Assembly: GCA_934667465.1 (NCBI GenBank)
Contig: CAKUMG010000003.1
Location: 1-30,562, forward strand
Reading direction: 5' to 3'
DNA from: an uncultured Actinoplanes sp.
GTDB taxonomy: Bacteria > Actinomycetota > Actinomycetes > Mycobacteriales > Micromonosporaceae
Length of the DNA stretch: 30,562 nucleotides
Part shown: in pieces, positions 1-6,992 of the stretch
Layout of the letters: each line of letters opens with the position of its first letter
How positions within the stretch are numbered: position 1 is the first letter of the stretch
The notes under the pieces: generated by a model
The model's database searches: none
Told to the model about the DNA's origin: nothing
What the model saw: only the letters and a program-made list of their open reading frames with translations
Translations under genes and position numbers: made by a program

Positions 1-415
1 AGATCTCGGGCGAGCCCACGTCGCGGGGCATGCCGCTGCTCTCGCCGGTGAACGACGGGTCGAACGCGAGAGTGACGTAGCCGCGGCGGGCGAGCTCGTT
101 GGCGTACAGGCCGGAGGACTGCTCCTTGACGGCGCCGAACGGGCCGCTGAGCGCCAGCGCGGGCCGCTTGCCGCGGGCATCCTTGGGGACGTAGAGGTCG
201 GCAGCGACGGTGATGCCGTAGCGGTTCCTGAACCGCACCGAGGTGCGCTTGACGTTCCTGTCCAGTGCGAAGGTGTAGCCGCCCTTGACCGGGGCCTGGC
301 CTCGGCCGGTGCGGCCCGCGGCGGGGCTCTTGCCCGCGCCGAAGGCGGGAAGGGCGGGGAGGGCGGCGGCGGCGCCGGTGGCGGCGATCAGCCCGAGCGC
401 TTTGCGACGTTCCAT
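1..415 (-). CDS. Exported alpha/beta hydrolase (3' part outside window)
   Basis: The ATG at 415 opens a frame that runs off the left edge, giving the first 138 residues. The N-terminus is MERRKALG followed by an Ala-rich hydrophobic stretch and a Pro/Ala region near residue 30, which resembles a Sec or Tat export signal (an RR pair is present but the full Tat motif is not). The mature part begins a beta strand/loop pattern typical of YcjY/DLH-like alpha/beta hydrolases, including LALSGPFGAVKEQSSGLYA and FDPSFTGESSG. The catalytic Ser, Asp and His would lie outside the window. GAGG sits 8 bases before the ATG. The gene lies 77 bases downstream of the alcohol dehydrogenase on the same strand, so it is probably the third gene of that operon. 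The family is fairly secure; substrate is unknown. Confidence 0.8.
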   Translation of the reverse strand, partial: MERRKALGLIAATGAAAALPALPAFGAGKSPAAGRTGRGQAPVKGGYTFALDRNVKRTSVRFRNRYGITVAADLYVPKDARGKRPALALSGPFGAVKEQSSGLYANELARRGYVTLAFDPSFTGESSGMPRDVGSPEI

Positions 416-492
416 GACAAAATCCTCATCTTCGATCGGGTGCAGGGATGCGACGGCCGGTGGTCGTGACCGTTGCCGTGATTACGGGCTGT

Positions 493-1536
493 CTACGGCT
501 TGACGAGGACCTTGAGGCTGGTGCGGTCGGCCATGTCCTGGTAGCCGGCCGGGACGCCGTCGAGGTCGGTGGTGGCGTCGAAGACCTTCCCCGGCTCGAT
601 GGTGCCGTCGAGGATGTCGGGCATCAGTTCCTCGATGTAGGCGCGGACCGGTGCGGGGCCGCCGGCGAGGCGGATGTTGTGGCGGAAGAGGCTGCCGAAG
701 CCGATCGGGGCCTGTTCGTACTGCGGTACGCCGACGCGGCTGATGACGCCGCCGCGTCGGGCGATGCCGAAGGCCTGCTCGTAGGCAGGCAGGGTGCCGA
801 CGCATTCGAGGACCACATGCGTACCGTGGCCGCCGGTGAGGTCGCGGATCGCGGTGATGCTCTCCTCGCCGCGGGTGGAGACGACATCGGTGGCACCGAA
901 GTCGCGGCCGAGATCGGTACGGCCCTGGTGGCGTCCCATCAGAATGATCTGCTCGGCGCCGAGACGCTTGGCCGACAACACGGCCAGCAGGCCGACGGCG
1001 CCGTCTCCGATGACGGTAACGGTGGTGCGCTCGTTGACGCCACCGGCGACGGCGGCATGGTAACCGGTGCCGAAGACGTCGGAGAGGGTGAGCAGGGACG
1101 GCATGAGAGCTGAGTCCGCCGCGACGGGCAGCTTGACGAGGGTGCCGTCGGCGAGCGGGACCCGCACGGCTTCGGCCTGCCCGCCCTCATCGGACAGATC
1201 GTCCCAGAAACCGGCCTGTGCGTGGGCGCAGGACGTGTGCAGGCCTTCGCGGCAGAACGCGCAGGTGCCGTCGGAGATCGCGAACGGGGCGACGACCAGG
1301 TCGCCGCGCTTGACCGTGGTGACCTCGGGGCCGGTGTCCTCGACGACGCCGATGAACTCGTGCCCCATCCGGGCCGGTCGGTCGCCGGCCGTCATCGACG
1401 CGTACGGCCACAGGTCGCTGCCACAGACGCAGGAGGCGGTGACACGCACGAGCGCGTCGGTCGGGTGCTTGATGACGGAGTCCGGGACGTTCTCGATCCG
1501 GACGTCGCCGGCGCGGTACATCAGAGTGGCACGCAT
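493..1536 (-). CDS. Zinc-dependent alcohol dehydrogenase family protein (MDR)
   Basis: 347 residues, normal for the medium-chain dehydrogenase/reductase family. The GroES-like catalytic domain spans about 1-150 and the Rossmann domain about 150-300. Catalytic zinc ligands C38 and H59-E60 are visible. The structural zinc loop reads D89-G-T-C92-A-F-C95 ... C103, so the usual first cysteine is an aspartate, a substitution also found in relatives. The nucleotide motif is G177-D-G-A-V-G182. The following strand ends in MGRHQGR rather than an acidic residue, which suggests NADP(H); this is an inference. GGAG lies 8 bases before the ATG. The gene follows the MFS exporter by 33 bases on the same strand. 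It probably reduces or oxidises a small alcohol or aldehyde, perhaps the compound handled by the exporter. Confidence 0.9.
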   Translation of the reverse strand: MRATLMYRAGDVRIENVPDSVIKHPTDALVRVTASCVCGSDLWPYASMTAGDRPARMGHEFIGVVEDTGPEVTTVKRGDLVVAPFAISDGTCAFCREGLHTSCAHAQAGFWDDLSDEGGQAEAVRVPLADGTLVKLPVAADSALMPSLLTLSDVFGTGYHAAVAGGVNERTTVTVIGDGAVGLLAVLSAKRLGAEQIILMGRHQGRTDLGRDFGATDVVSTRGEESITAIRDLTGGHGTHVVLECVGTLPAYEQAFGIARRGGVISRVGVPQYEQAPIGFGSLFRHNIRLAGGPAPVRAYIEELMPDILDGTIEPGKVFDATTDLDGVPAGYQDMADRTSLKVLVKP

Positions 1537-1569
1537 GAGATGTGCTCCAAAGAGTCGGTTGGGTGCAGT

Positions 1570-2811
1570 TCAGGCCGTACGGGTGGCGAGGTGTCGTTGC
1601 TGGACGACGGCGACAGCGACGGCCGGGATCAGCGTGGAAGCGGCGATGACGGTGCCCACCAGGACCGGGCCGGTGACGCCCAGGGTGGACTCGAGGGCGA
1701 GACCCGCGACCCAGGTGCCGGCGGCGGTGCCGACGTTGAACGCCGACACGCTCAGCGCCGCCGCCAACGTGGGTGCCTGGCCCGCGAAGCGGACGGCCAG
1801 GCCGATCAGCACCGGGTTGGCGCCCAGCCCGACGAGGCCGAGCAGGGAAACCAGCACGATCGTGGGAGTCGCGAAGTCGGCGAGCAGGCAGATCGCCAGC
1901 ATCAGGGCCGTGGCAGCGGCGGGTGCCACGATCGTCGTGGTGTGCGGGCGGGTCTTACCGGCCCGGCCGGCGACGATCGAGCCGATCAGCGCACCCGCGC
2001 CGAACCCGGCGAGGACCAGCGGCACCACGCTCGCGGAAAGCCCGGTCCGGTCGGTCAGCAGCGGGGAGATGAACGAGTACGCCGACAGCACACCGCCGGT
2101 CGTGGTCGCCGACGCTGCCAGGGTCAGCCACAGTCGGCCGGACCGCAACGCAGACACCTCGGACCGGATCGACACGGCTGCCCCGCCCGGCACGTCGTGC
2201 GGGACGTAGCGGGCGATCAGCGCCATGACGGCGACGGCGATGATCGCGAGCGCCCAGAACGGCGCCCGCCAGCCGGTGAGCTGCCCGGCGAACGCGCCGA
2301 GCGGCACCCCCACGACCATCGAGAGCATGCCACCGGCACTGACCAGGCCCAGCGCACGGGAGCTCCCGGCGGGCCCGGCGAGGCGGGCGGCCACGACATT
2401 GGCCACCGACCAGAACGCCCCGGTCGCCAGCGCGGTCAGGAAACGCGCGCCCAGCAGCACCGCGAAGCTGTCACCGGCCGCGGCCACGACGTGTCCGGCC
2501 GCGAAGACGGCCAGAGCCAGTAGCAGCGTCAGCCGTCTCGGCAGCCGCAGCGTCAGCATCGCCATCAGCGGCGCCCCGACGATCATCCCGACCGCGAAAA
2601 CGGTGATCGACAGCCCGGCCCGGGCCACGCTCACGCCCAGATCGGCGGCCATCTCCGGCAGCAGCCCGGCGACCAGGAACTCGGTCATGATCATCAGGAA
2701 GGTGCCCAGCGCCAGCACGTGGACGACGACCGGCAGCCGGGTGCGCTGACCCCGCTGGGCCTCGACCGGCACCTGCTCGGCGCCGTCGATGACGTCCGTA
2801 CTCGTGCTCAT
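1570..2811 (-). CDS. MFS efflux transporter (DHA1, Cmx/AraJ-like)
   Basis: 413 residues with about 12 hydrophobic segments, typical of drug:proton antiporters. TM1 (LALGTFLMIMTEFLVAGLLP) and the motif-C-like segment GMLSMVVGVPLGAFAG in TM5 match the DHA1 group that contains chloramphenicol exporters Cmx/CmrA and AraJ. The frame is open much further upstream, but the start at 2811 is chosen because GGAG (2818-2821) lies 6 bases before it. The ATG two codons earlier (2817) would sit directly against that motif. The gene leads a left-pointing operon with the dehydrogenase and the exported hydrolase and diverges from an XRE-type regulator, the usual layout for an inducible efflux or detoxification unit. 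The substrate cannot be read from sequence. Confidence 0.9.
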   Translation of the reverse strand: MSTSTDVIDGAEQVPVEAQRGQRTRLPVVVHVLALGTFLMIMTEFLVAGLLPEMAADLGVSVARAGLSITVFAVGMIVGAPLMAMLTLRLPRRLTLLLALAVFAAGHVVAAAGDSFAVLLGARFLTALATGAFWSVANVVAARLAGPAGSSRALGLVSAGGMLSMVVGVPLGAFAGQLTGWRAPFWALAIIAVAVMALIARYVPHDVPGGAAVSIRSEVSALRSGRLWLTLAASATTTGGVLSAYSFISPLLTDRTGLSASVVPLVLAGFGAGALIGSIVAGRAGKTRPHTTTIVAPAAATALMLAICLLADFATPTIVLVSLLGLVGLGANPVLIGLAVRFAGQAPTLAAALSVSAFNVGTAAGTWVAGLALESTLGVTGPVLVGTVIAASTLIPAVAVAVVQQRHLATRTA

Positions 2812-2817
2812 GCTCAT

Positions 2818-2821
2818 CTCC
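2818..2821 (-). promoter_or_regulatory. Ribosome binding site deciding the MFS start
   Basis: GGAG on the minus strand, 6 bases before the ATG at 2811 and 0 bases before the alternative ATG at 2817. The spacing favours 2811. Confidence 0.6.
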
Positions 2822-2934
2822 ACGGGATCGAAACGGTGTGTTCGACTCCCAGAAGACCGCGATCGCCGCAACCGGAAAAGGTGGCGTTTATCGGAGGGAC
2901 AAGCACCCCCCCTGCTAACCGGGTTCGACCGGCA

Positions 2935-2940
2935 TACGGT
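2935..2940 (+). promoter_or_regulatory. -10 element (TACGGT) of the XRE regulator, leaderless arrangement
   Basis: TACGGT fits the actinobacterial TANNNT -10 pattern. It ends 6 bases before the ATG at 2947, so the transcript would begin at or next to the start codon. No Shine-Dalgarno motif at normal spacing is present. It lies inside a 12-mer (2929-2940) that also occurs upstream of the AraC-type gene. No convincing -35 was found. Confidence 0.45.
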
Positions 2941-2946
2941 GGGAAC

Positions 2947-3843
2947 ATGCCCGACTCGGCCGACAACCGCGCCACCATCCGCGACTTCCTGATCAGCCGC
3001 CGCGCCAAGATCAGCCCTGAACAAGCCGGGCTGCCCGCCGGCACTCGGCGCCGGGTGCCCGGCCTGCGCCGCGAAGAGGTCGCGGTCCTGGCCGGCGTCA
3101 GCATCGAGTGGTACACCCGGCTCGAGAAGGGCCACATCACCGGCATCTCCGAGGACGTCCTCGACGCCGTGGCACGAGCCCTTCACCTCGACGACGAGGA
3201 ACGCACCTACCTGTTCGACCTCGCTCACGCCGCCCGTCCCAAGACCCGCCGGCCCGTACGCCGCACCGAGGCCACACTCGAACCGCACCTGCAGTGGCTG
3301 ATCGACTCCGTCACCATGTCAGCGGCATTCCTGCGCAACGGGCGCCTCGACGTCGTCGCCTGCAACGCCCTCGCCCGGGCCCTGCACGAACCGATGTTCA
3401 GCAGCGCGACGACCACGGCCGGTGGCCGGGCCAACTTCGCCCGCTTCCACTTCCTCGACTCGAGAGCACGCGACTTCTTCGTCGACTGGGACTCCGGCGC
3501 GGCCGCCACCGTCGCCCTGCTGCGCACCGAAGCCGGTCGCCACCCCGAGGACCGGCAGCTCCGAGAACTCATCGGTGAGCTGTCCACCCTCAGCGCCGAC
3601 TTCCGCACCCTCTGGGCCAGGCACGACATCCGCATCCGGCACGAAGGCATCAAACGCCTGCGACACCCGGTCGTCGGCGCTCTGGCGATGACCTACCAGT
3701 CCTTGGCCCTGCCGGCACCGTCACGGGTGGCAACCGAGCTGAGCGTCTACACCGCCGAGCCTGACACCATGAACGAGGAGAGACTGAGGATCCTGGCCAC
3801 CTGGAGCGCCACCGCCGTCGCAGAAGCCGGACAGCGTGGGTGA
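2947..3843 (+). CDS. XRE-family regulator with MmyB-like ligand-binding domain
   Basis: 298 residues. An XRE helix-turn-helix occupies about 12-75, with RRVPGLRREEVAVLAGVS, then WYTRLEKG, then a helix containing VLDAVARALHLDDEERTYLFDLA. Residues about 105-290 match the MmyB-like domain, a PAS-like fold thought to bind small hydrophobic ligands (LDVVACNALARAL, HP-VVGALAMTYQSLALP). This architecture is common in Actinobacteria and is usually encoded next to a short-chain or zinc dehydrogenase, or an exporter, that it represses. Here it diverges from the MFS-dehydrogenase-hydrolase operon across 135 bases and is the obvious candidate to control it. The ATG at 2947 begins right at the natural N-terminus of the family. 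Confidence 0.92.
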   Translation: MPDSADNRATIRDFLISRRAKISPEQAGLPAGTRRRVPGLRREEVAVLAGVSIEWYTRLEKGHITGISEDVLDAVARALHLDDEERTYLFDLAHAARPKTRRPVRRTEATLEPHLQWLIDSVTMSAAFLRNGRLDVVACNALARALHEPMFSSATTTAGGRANFARFHFLDSRARDFFVDWDSGAAATVALLRTEAGRHPEDRQLRELIGELSTLSADFRTLWARHDIRIRHEGIKRLRHPVVGALAMTYQSLALPAPSRVATELSVYTAEPDTMNEERLRILATWSATAVAEAGQRG

Positions 3844-3986
3844 CCGCAGCCCGCGTCAGCATTCGGCGACGTGCCCGCTGGTGGGTCGGCAAAGGTCTAC
3901 CACCCCGAGGAGGAAAGCCGCCGATCAGCATGTACCTGTAGCTGGAGGATGCAACCGAGGTTGGCTCTGTCCCGGTCAAGGTTGAT

Positions 3987-4535
3987 GTGAGACGAGACAG
4001 CAGCTCGAGCACTACCGAGCGCGAGAGACAGTTCCACGATTTCGTGGCCGAGCGGCGTGGACATCTGCTCCACACCGCGAAACTGCTGACCGCCGGTGAC
4101 CCGTTCCTTGCCGAGGACCTCGTCCAGACGGCGCTGACCAAGCTGTACGTCTCGTGGGACGCGTTCCGCCGGGCAGCGAACCCCGAGGGATACGTCCGGC
4201 GGGCTCTGGTCAACGCCCTGCTGGACGAACGGGGCCGCCGCTGGCGATGGTTCGAACGGCCGGTCGCCGACCTCCCTGAGCAGCCGGTCGAGCCCGCCGG
4301 CCCGGCCGGTGGTGATCCCGAACTGGCGTACGCCTTGCGGCAGCTGCCCCCGAGAATGCGCGCAGCGGTGGTCTTCCGGTTCTACTACGACCTGGACGTC
4401 GCGGAGACCGCCGACGCCCTGAGCTGTTCCGCCGGCACGGTCAAGAGCCAGACCGCACGGGCGCTCGGCAAGCTCCGCGCCGCCCTGGCGCAGCCCATCA
4501 GCCCGAACCCCCTTCACCGGCAGGAAGCGATCTGA
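3987..4535 (+). CDS. SigE-family ECF RNA polymerase sigma factor
   Basis: 182 residues. Region 2 (about 14-80) contains FVAERRGHLLHTAKLLTAGD and LAEDLVQTALTKLYVSWDAF. Region 4 (about 112-172) contains LPPRMRAAVVFRFYYDLDVAETA and a recognition helix near CSAGTVKSQTARALGKLR. This is the compact actinobacterial SigE-type ECF class (Pfam sigma70_r2 and r4_2 without a long C-terminal extension). The start is GTG; it is the first possible start in frame after a stop at 3939, with AAGG 5 bases upstream. A 13-codon reading frame (ATG at 3949) ends in ATGTGA across this GTG and might couple translation. The next gene starts 2 bases after the stop, pointing to a sigma/regulator pair. Confidence 0.92.
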   Translation: MRRDSSSSTTERERQFHDFVAERRGHLLHTAKLLTAGDPFLAEDLVQTALTKLYVSWDAFRRAANPEGYVRRALVNALLDERGRRWRWFERPVADLPEQPVEPAGPAGGDPELAYALRQLPPRMRAAVVFRFYYDLDVAETADALSCSAGTVKSQTARALGKLRAALAQPISPNPLHRQEAI

Positions 4536-4537
4536 CC

Positions 4538-5236
4538 ATGGACCTGCGCACCCGATTCGAACGTCTCGGCAGCCCCGTCGAGCCGGCATCACCCGAGGTC
4601 ATCAACGCTGACATCCTGCGGGGCCGCCGCGCGATGCACCGCCGCCACACCTTCCGGGCGATCACCGCCGCCGGGCTGGGAGTCGTCGCTGTCACCGCTG
4701 CCGTCACCCTGGCCGTCACCACCGAAGGCGAATCACCCGGCACCCCCGTCGTCGCCCAGAGCACAGCTACCGGCCTCCGGCTCATCGACTACCGTGGCGC
4801 CCAGCCCCGCTTCTTCAAGATCGACAAAGTGCCCGAGGGCTTCTTCATCCAGCGGGACGACGAGTCCGGCCTGACCATCGCGCCGCAGGATCCGGCAGTG
4901 GCCAACAGCGCAGCACCGGAGCCCGGCACGTCGGTTCCCCCGCGCGACGACCCCCACGTGTTCACCGGCAAGATCGGCGTCTTCCTCGAACACAAGAGCG
5001 ACCGCGCCGGCACCGAGCCCGACGCGTCCGACAAGGTGGTCAGTGTCGCAGGGCGCCAGGCGCTGCTGCACCACAACGGCCCAGTGACCGATCTGCTCAT
5101 CTCCGTCTCCCCCGATGTGTACGCGGGCATCCAGTTCGACGTGCGGCTGTCCGAGGAACAAATGCTCGAGCTGGGCGCCGGACTACGCGTCGACCGCACC
5201 GTCATCGACGAGTTCGCCGCGCGCCGAGGCAACTGA
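4538..5236 (+). CDS. Single-pass membrane protein, putative anti-sigma factor or sensor
   Basis: 232 residues, 2 bases after the ECF sigma gene. The N-terminal ~38 residues are cytoplasmic-type and basic (ILRGRRAMHRRHTFR). One transmembrane segment lies at about 40-61 (ITAAGLGVVAVTAAVTLAV). The rest is a ~170-residue exported domain with a proline-rich acidic linker near 105-125. No zinc-binding ZAS motif (HxxxCxxC) is visible, so it is not a classic anti-sigma of that type. Position and topology suggest that it senses something outside the membrane and holds or releases the sigma factor; this is inference. I recognise no named domain in the outer part. A hairpin follows 10 bases after the stop. 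Confidence 0.75.
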   Translation: MDLRTRFERLGSPVEPASPEVINADILRGRRAMHRRHTFRAITAAGLGVVAVTAAVTLAVTTEGESPGTPVVAQSTATGLRLIDYRGAQPRFFKIDKVPEGFFIQRDDESGLTIAPQDPAVANSAAPEPGTSVPPRDDPHVFTGKIGVFLEHKSDRAGTEPDASDKVVSVAGRQALLHHNGPVTDLLISVSPDVYAGIQFDVRLSEEQMLELGAGLRVDRTVIDEFAARRGN

Positions 5237-5246
5237 ACGGCCCGAA

Positions 5247-5266
5247 CGCCGCACTTGGGTGCGGCG
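5247..5266 (+). terminator. Hairpin after the sigma/anti-sigma operon
   Basis: An 8-base-pair perfect stem (5247-5254 with 5259-5266) closes a TTGG tetraloop, starting 10 bases after the stop at 5236. No T-run follows, as is usual for actinobacterial terminators. Confidence 0.55.
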
Positions 5267-5408
5267 CAGCGGCTCTCGACGGTGGTAGCGGGAGCCCTTT
5301 GCGCGGTGTTCCCCGCCTCGCTCCCGCGGACCGCTATCGCCCGCCACGGCGCCCCGGCCGCACCCGGCAGCTGCCCGGCGCCGGTGTGAGCGACCCTGGA
5401 CAGCGAAC

Positions 5409-5443
5409 AGCCCGCGCCGGGGAGAGTGACCCCGGCGCGGGCT
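5409..5443. terminator. Strong 14-bp hairpin between convergent genes
   Basis: A perfect 14-base-pair stem (5409-5422 with 5430-5443) closes a 7-base loop. It lies 15 bases past the pectate lyase stop and also downstream of the sigma operon on the other strand, so it can terminate both. No T-run. Confidence 0.75.
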
Positions 5444-5458
5444 GGTTCAGCGAGTCGC

Positions 5459-6736
5459 CTACTTGTAGGTGATGGCCGAGGCCGTGTACTTGCAGAAGGT
5501 GCCGTCCGGGCCGGAGCCGGTCTTCGGCGGCTCCTTGCCGCTGCTGTTGCCGGTGAAGCGGTCACAGATCGAGATCTTCTTCGAGCTGTCGCCGGTGATG
5601 GTGATGCCGCTCAGCGTCGCCGTGTCGCCGTAGTTGGTGTTGATGCCCACGAGCGACTTGGCGGGCGCGGTGACAGCCACGTTCTGCACGACGACCGTAC
5701 GCTTGCTCTGCGACGAGCAGTTGCCGCACGAGCGGTAGAGCTTGCCGAAATCGCTGACCTGGAAGTTCTTGATGGTCAGCGTGCCGCCGCCGTTGTGCTG
5801 GAAGACCTTGTCCGACGCCTTGCGCGCGCCGCCGCCGTCGACGGTGTAGGTCGCGCCGCTGCCGCCCTTGAACGTGGCGGCGTCCTCGCCCACGTCCAGC
5901 CACCACACGTTCTTGAGCGTGCAGGAGCCGGAGCAGTGCACCCCGTCCGCCGCCGGGGCGCCGATAATCACGTTGGAGAGCGTGGCGCCGTCGGCGAGCT
6001 TGAAGATCGGGTCCTGGCCCTCCGCCTGGTCGCCGCCGGAGGCGTAGTAGCGCTTGTTGCCGCCGTCGAGGCCGCTCCTGGGCACCTCGATGACCGAGCT
6101 GACCTTCTGACTGCCGGTCTCCTTCGGCCACGCGGCCGCCGGGCTGGTGCTGCCGCCGGTGTTCCCTCCGCCGGTGTTGCCTGCGCTGCCGGCCTTCACC
6201 AGCTGCCACTGCTGACCGGTCGCCTTGGAGTCACCTGTCACCTGCACGACCGCCGCGCCGTCCGACGTCGAGCCGCCGGCGACGGCCAGGACCCTGCCGC
6301 TGTTGACGTTCTTGAAGCGGAAGAAGCCGCTGCCCATGTCGAGGGCCTCGAACTGCTGGCTGGTGGCCTTGCTGTCCCCGCTGACCTGCACGGCCGCCGC
6401 GTTGTTCGCCTTCGAGGCGCCCGCGACGCCGACCACCTTGCCGCTGTGCCGGGCCTTGAGCCGGTACGTGCCGCCGCTCATGGCCAGGAACTGGAACTGC
6501 TGGAAGTCGCCGTTGTTCTGCGACCACTGGTTCAGCGTGGCACCGTCGGCCTTCGAGCCTTGGTAAACGTCGAGCACCTTGCCGCTGGCCCGGTTCTTCA
6601 GCAGGTAGTGCGAGCTGGTGTCGATCGTGGCCGCGCTCGCCTGCTGGGTGAGCGTGATGCCGACGATGCCGAGGCCCGCCGCGGCGACGGCGGAGGCCGC
6701 AACGGCGATCAGCCGCCGGCTCTTTCTGCTGGCCAT
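5459..6736 (-). CDS. Secreted PL3-family pectate lyase with ricin-type lectin module
   Basis: 425 residues. Residues 1-36 form a signal peptide (basic MASRKSRR, then a hydrophobic core ending ASAA). About 40-178 is a ricin-type beta-trefoil (RicinB_lectin_2-like) with three repeats such as LKNRASGKVLDVYQGSKADG and QQFQFLAM. A Gly/Ser/Thr linker (about 180-200) precedes the catalytic domain at about 205-425. The catalytic part has the PL3 landmarks VHCSGSCTLKNVWWLDVGED followed by AATFKG, where acidic residues bind calcium, and the segment FGKLYRSCGNC with a conserved basic residue region. PL3 enzymes cleave polygalacturonate by calcium-dependent beta-elimination. AAGGGA lies about 10 bases before the ATG. 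The gene diverges from the sugar dehydrogenase operon and shares its control region, including a Crp-like site. Confidence 0.92.
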   Translation of the reverse strand: MASRKSRRLIAVAASAVAAAGLGIVGITLTQQASAATIDTSSHYLLKNRASGKVLDVYQGSKADGATLNQWSQNNGDFQQFQFLAMSGGTYRLKARHSGKVVGVAGASKANNAAAVQVSGDSKATSQQFEALDMGSGFFRFKNVNSGRVLAVAGGSTSDGAAVVQVTGDSKATGQQWQLVKAGSAGNTGGGNTGGSTSPAAAWPKETGSQKVSSVIEVPRSGLDGGNKRYYASGGDQAEGQDPIFKLADGATLSNVIIGAPAADGVHCSGSCTLKNVWWLDVGEDAATFKGGSGATYTVDGGGARKASDKVFQHNGGGTLTIKNFQVSDFGKLYRSCGNCSSQSKRTVVVQNVAVTAPAKSLVGINTNYGDTATLSGITITGDSSKKISICDRFTGNSSGKEPPKTGSGPDGTFCKYTASAITYK

Positions 6737-6825
6737 CGTGGTGATTCCCTTCGGTCGTCACATGGGGTGGGCCCCTCGCGGGAACCCGCACCCAGGTGCC
6801 GGCCGGAGCGCCATCCGTTGCTTCA

Positions 6826-6841
6826 TGTGACCGCAGTCACT
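6826..6841. promoter_or_regulatory. Crp-like operator upstream of pectate lyase
   Basis: The sequence reads TGTGA-N6-TCACT, one mismatch from the classical TGTGA-N6-TCACA site. Its core also fits the actinobacterial form GTG-N6-GNCAC. It lies about 90 bases before the pectate lyase ATG and about 150 before the dehydrogenase ATG. This suggests cAMP/Crp-type control of the carbohydrate locus; binding is inferred. Confidence 0.55.
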
Positions 6842-6922
6842 GGACAGCAGGGGCGCCGGAGCCCGGCCCATGCGGCCCTGCGACGACGCTGCGCATCGAT
6901 GGCCATAACAAGAAGGCGGGCT

Positions 6923-6942
6923 TTTTGTCGCCATAGACAAAA
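6923..6942. promoter_or_regulatory. 20-bp palindrome (TTTTGTC-N6-GACAAAA), candidate operator
   Basis: Two perfect 7-base arms (6923-6929 and 6936-6942) surround GCCATA. It is AT-rich within very GC-rich DNA, 51 bases before the dehydrogenase start and about 190 before the pectate lyase start. The position suits a dimeric repressor for the dehydrogenase unit. I cannot name the regulator. Confidence 0.5.
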
Positions 6943-6992
6943 GTAGATGCACTCCCGGCAAAAGTGGGGGACGTCTGTTACATGCTGGCAAC

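Noticed and set aside
470..486. The sequence GCCGTGATTACGG occurs here and again near 18033.
   Set aside because: Two copies of a 13-mer in unrelated contexts, one downstream of a coding start; probably chance, apart from the TACGGT used as a -10 at 18041.
2812..3288. N-terminal extension of the MFS transporter.
   Set aside because: It overlaps the XRE gene on the opposite strand and lacks any membrane or domain character.
5426..6946. A 506-codon open frame on the plus strand.
   Set aside because: Antisense to the pectate lyase gene, which has a clear signal peptide and catalytic motifs; the plus frame is Arg/Ala/Val-rich noise.
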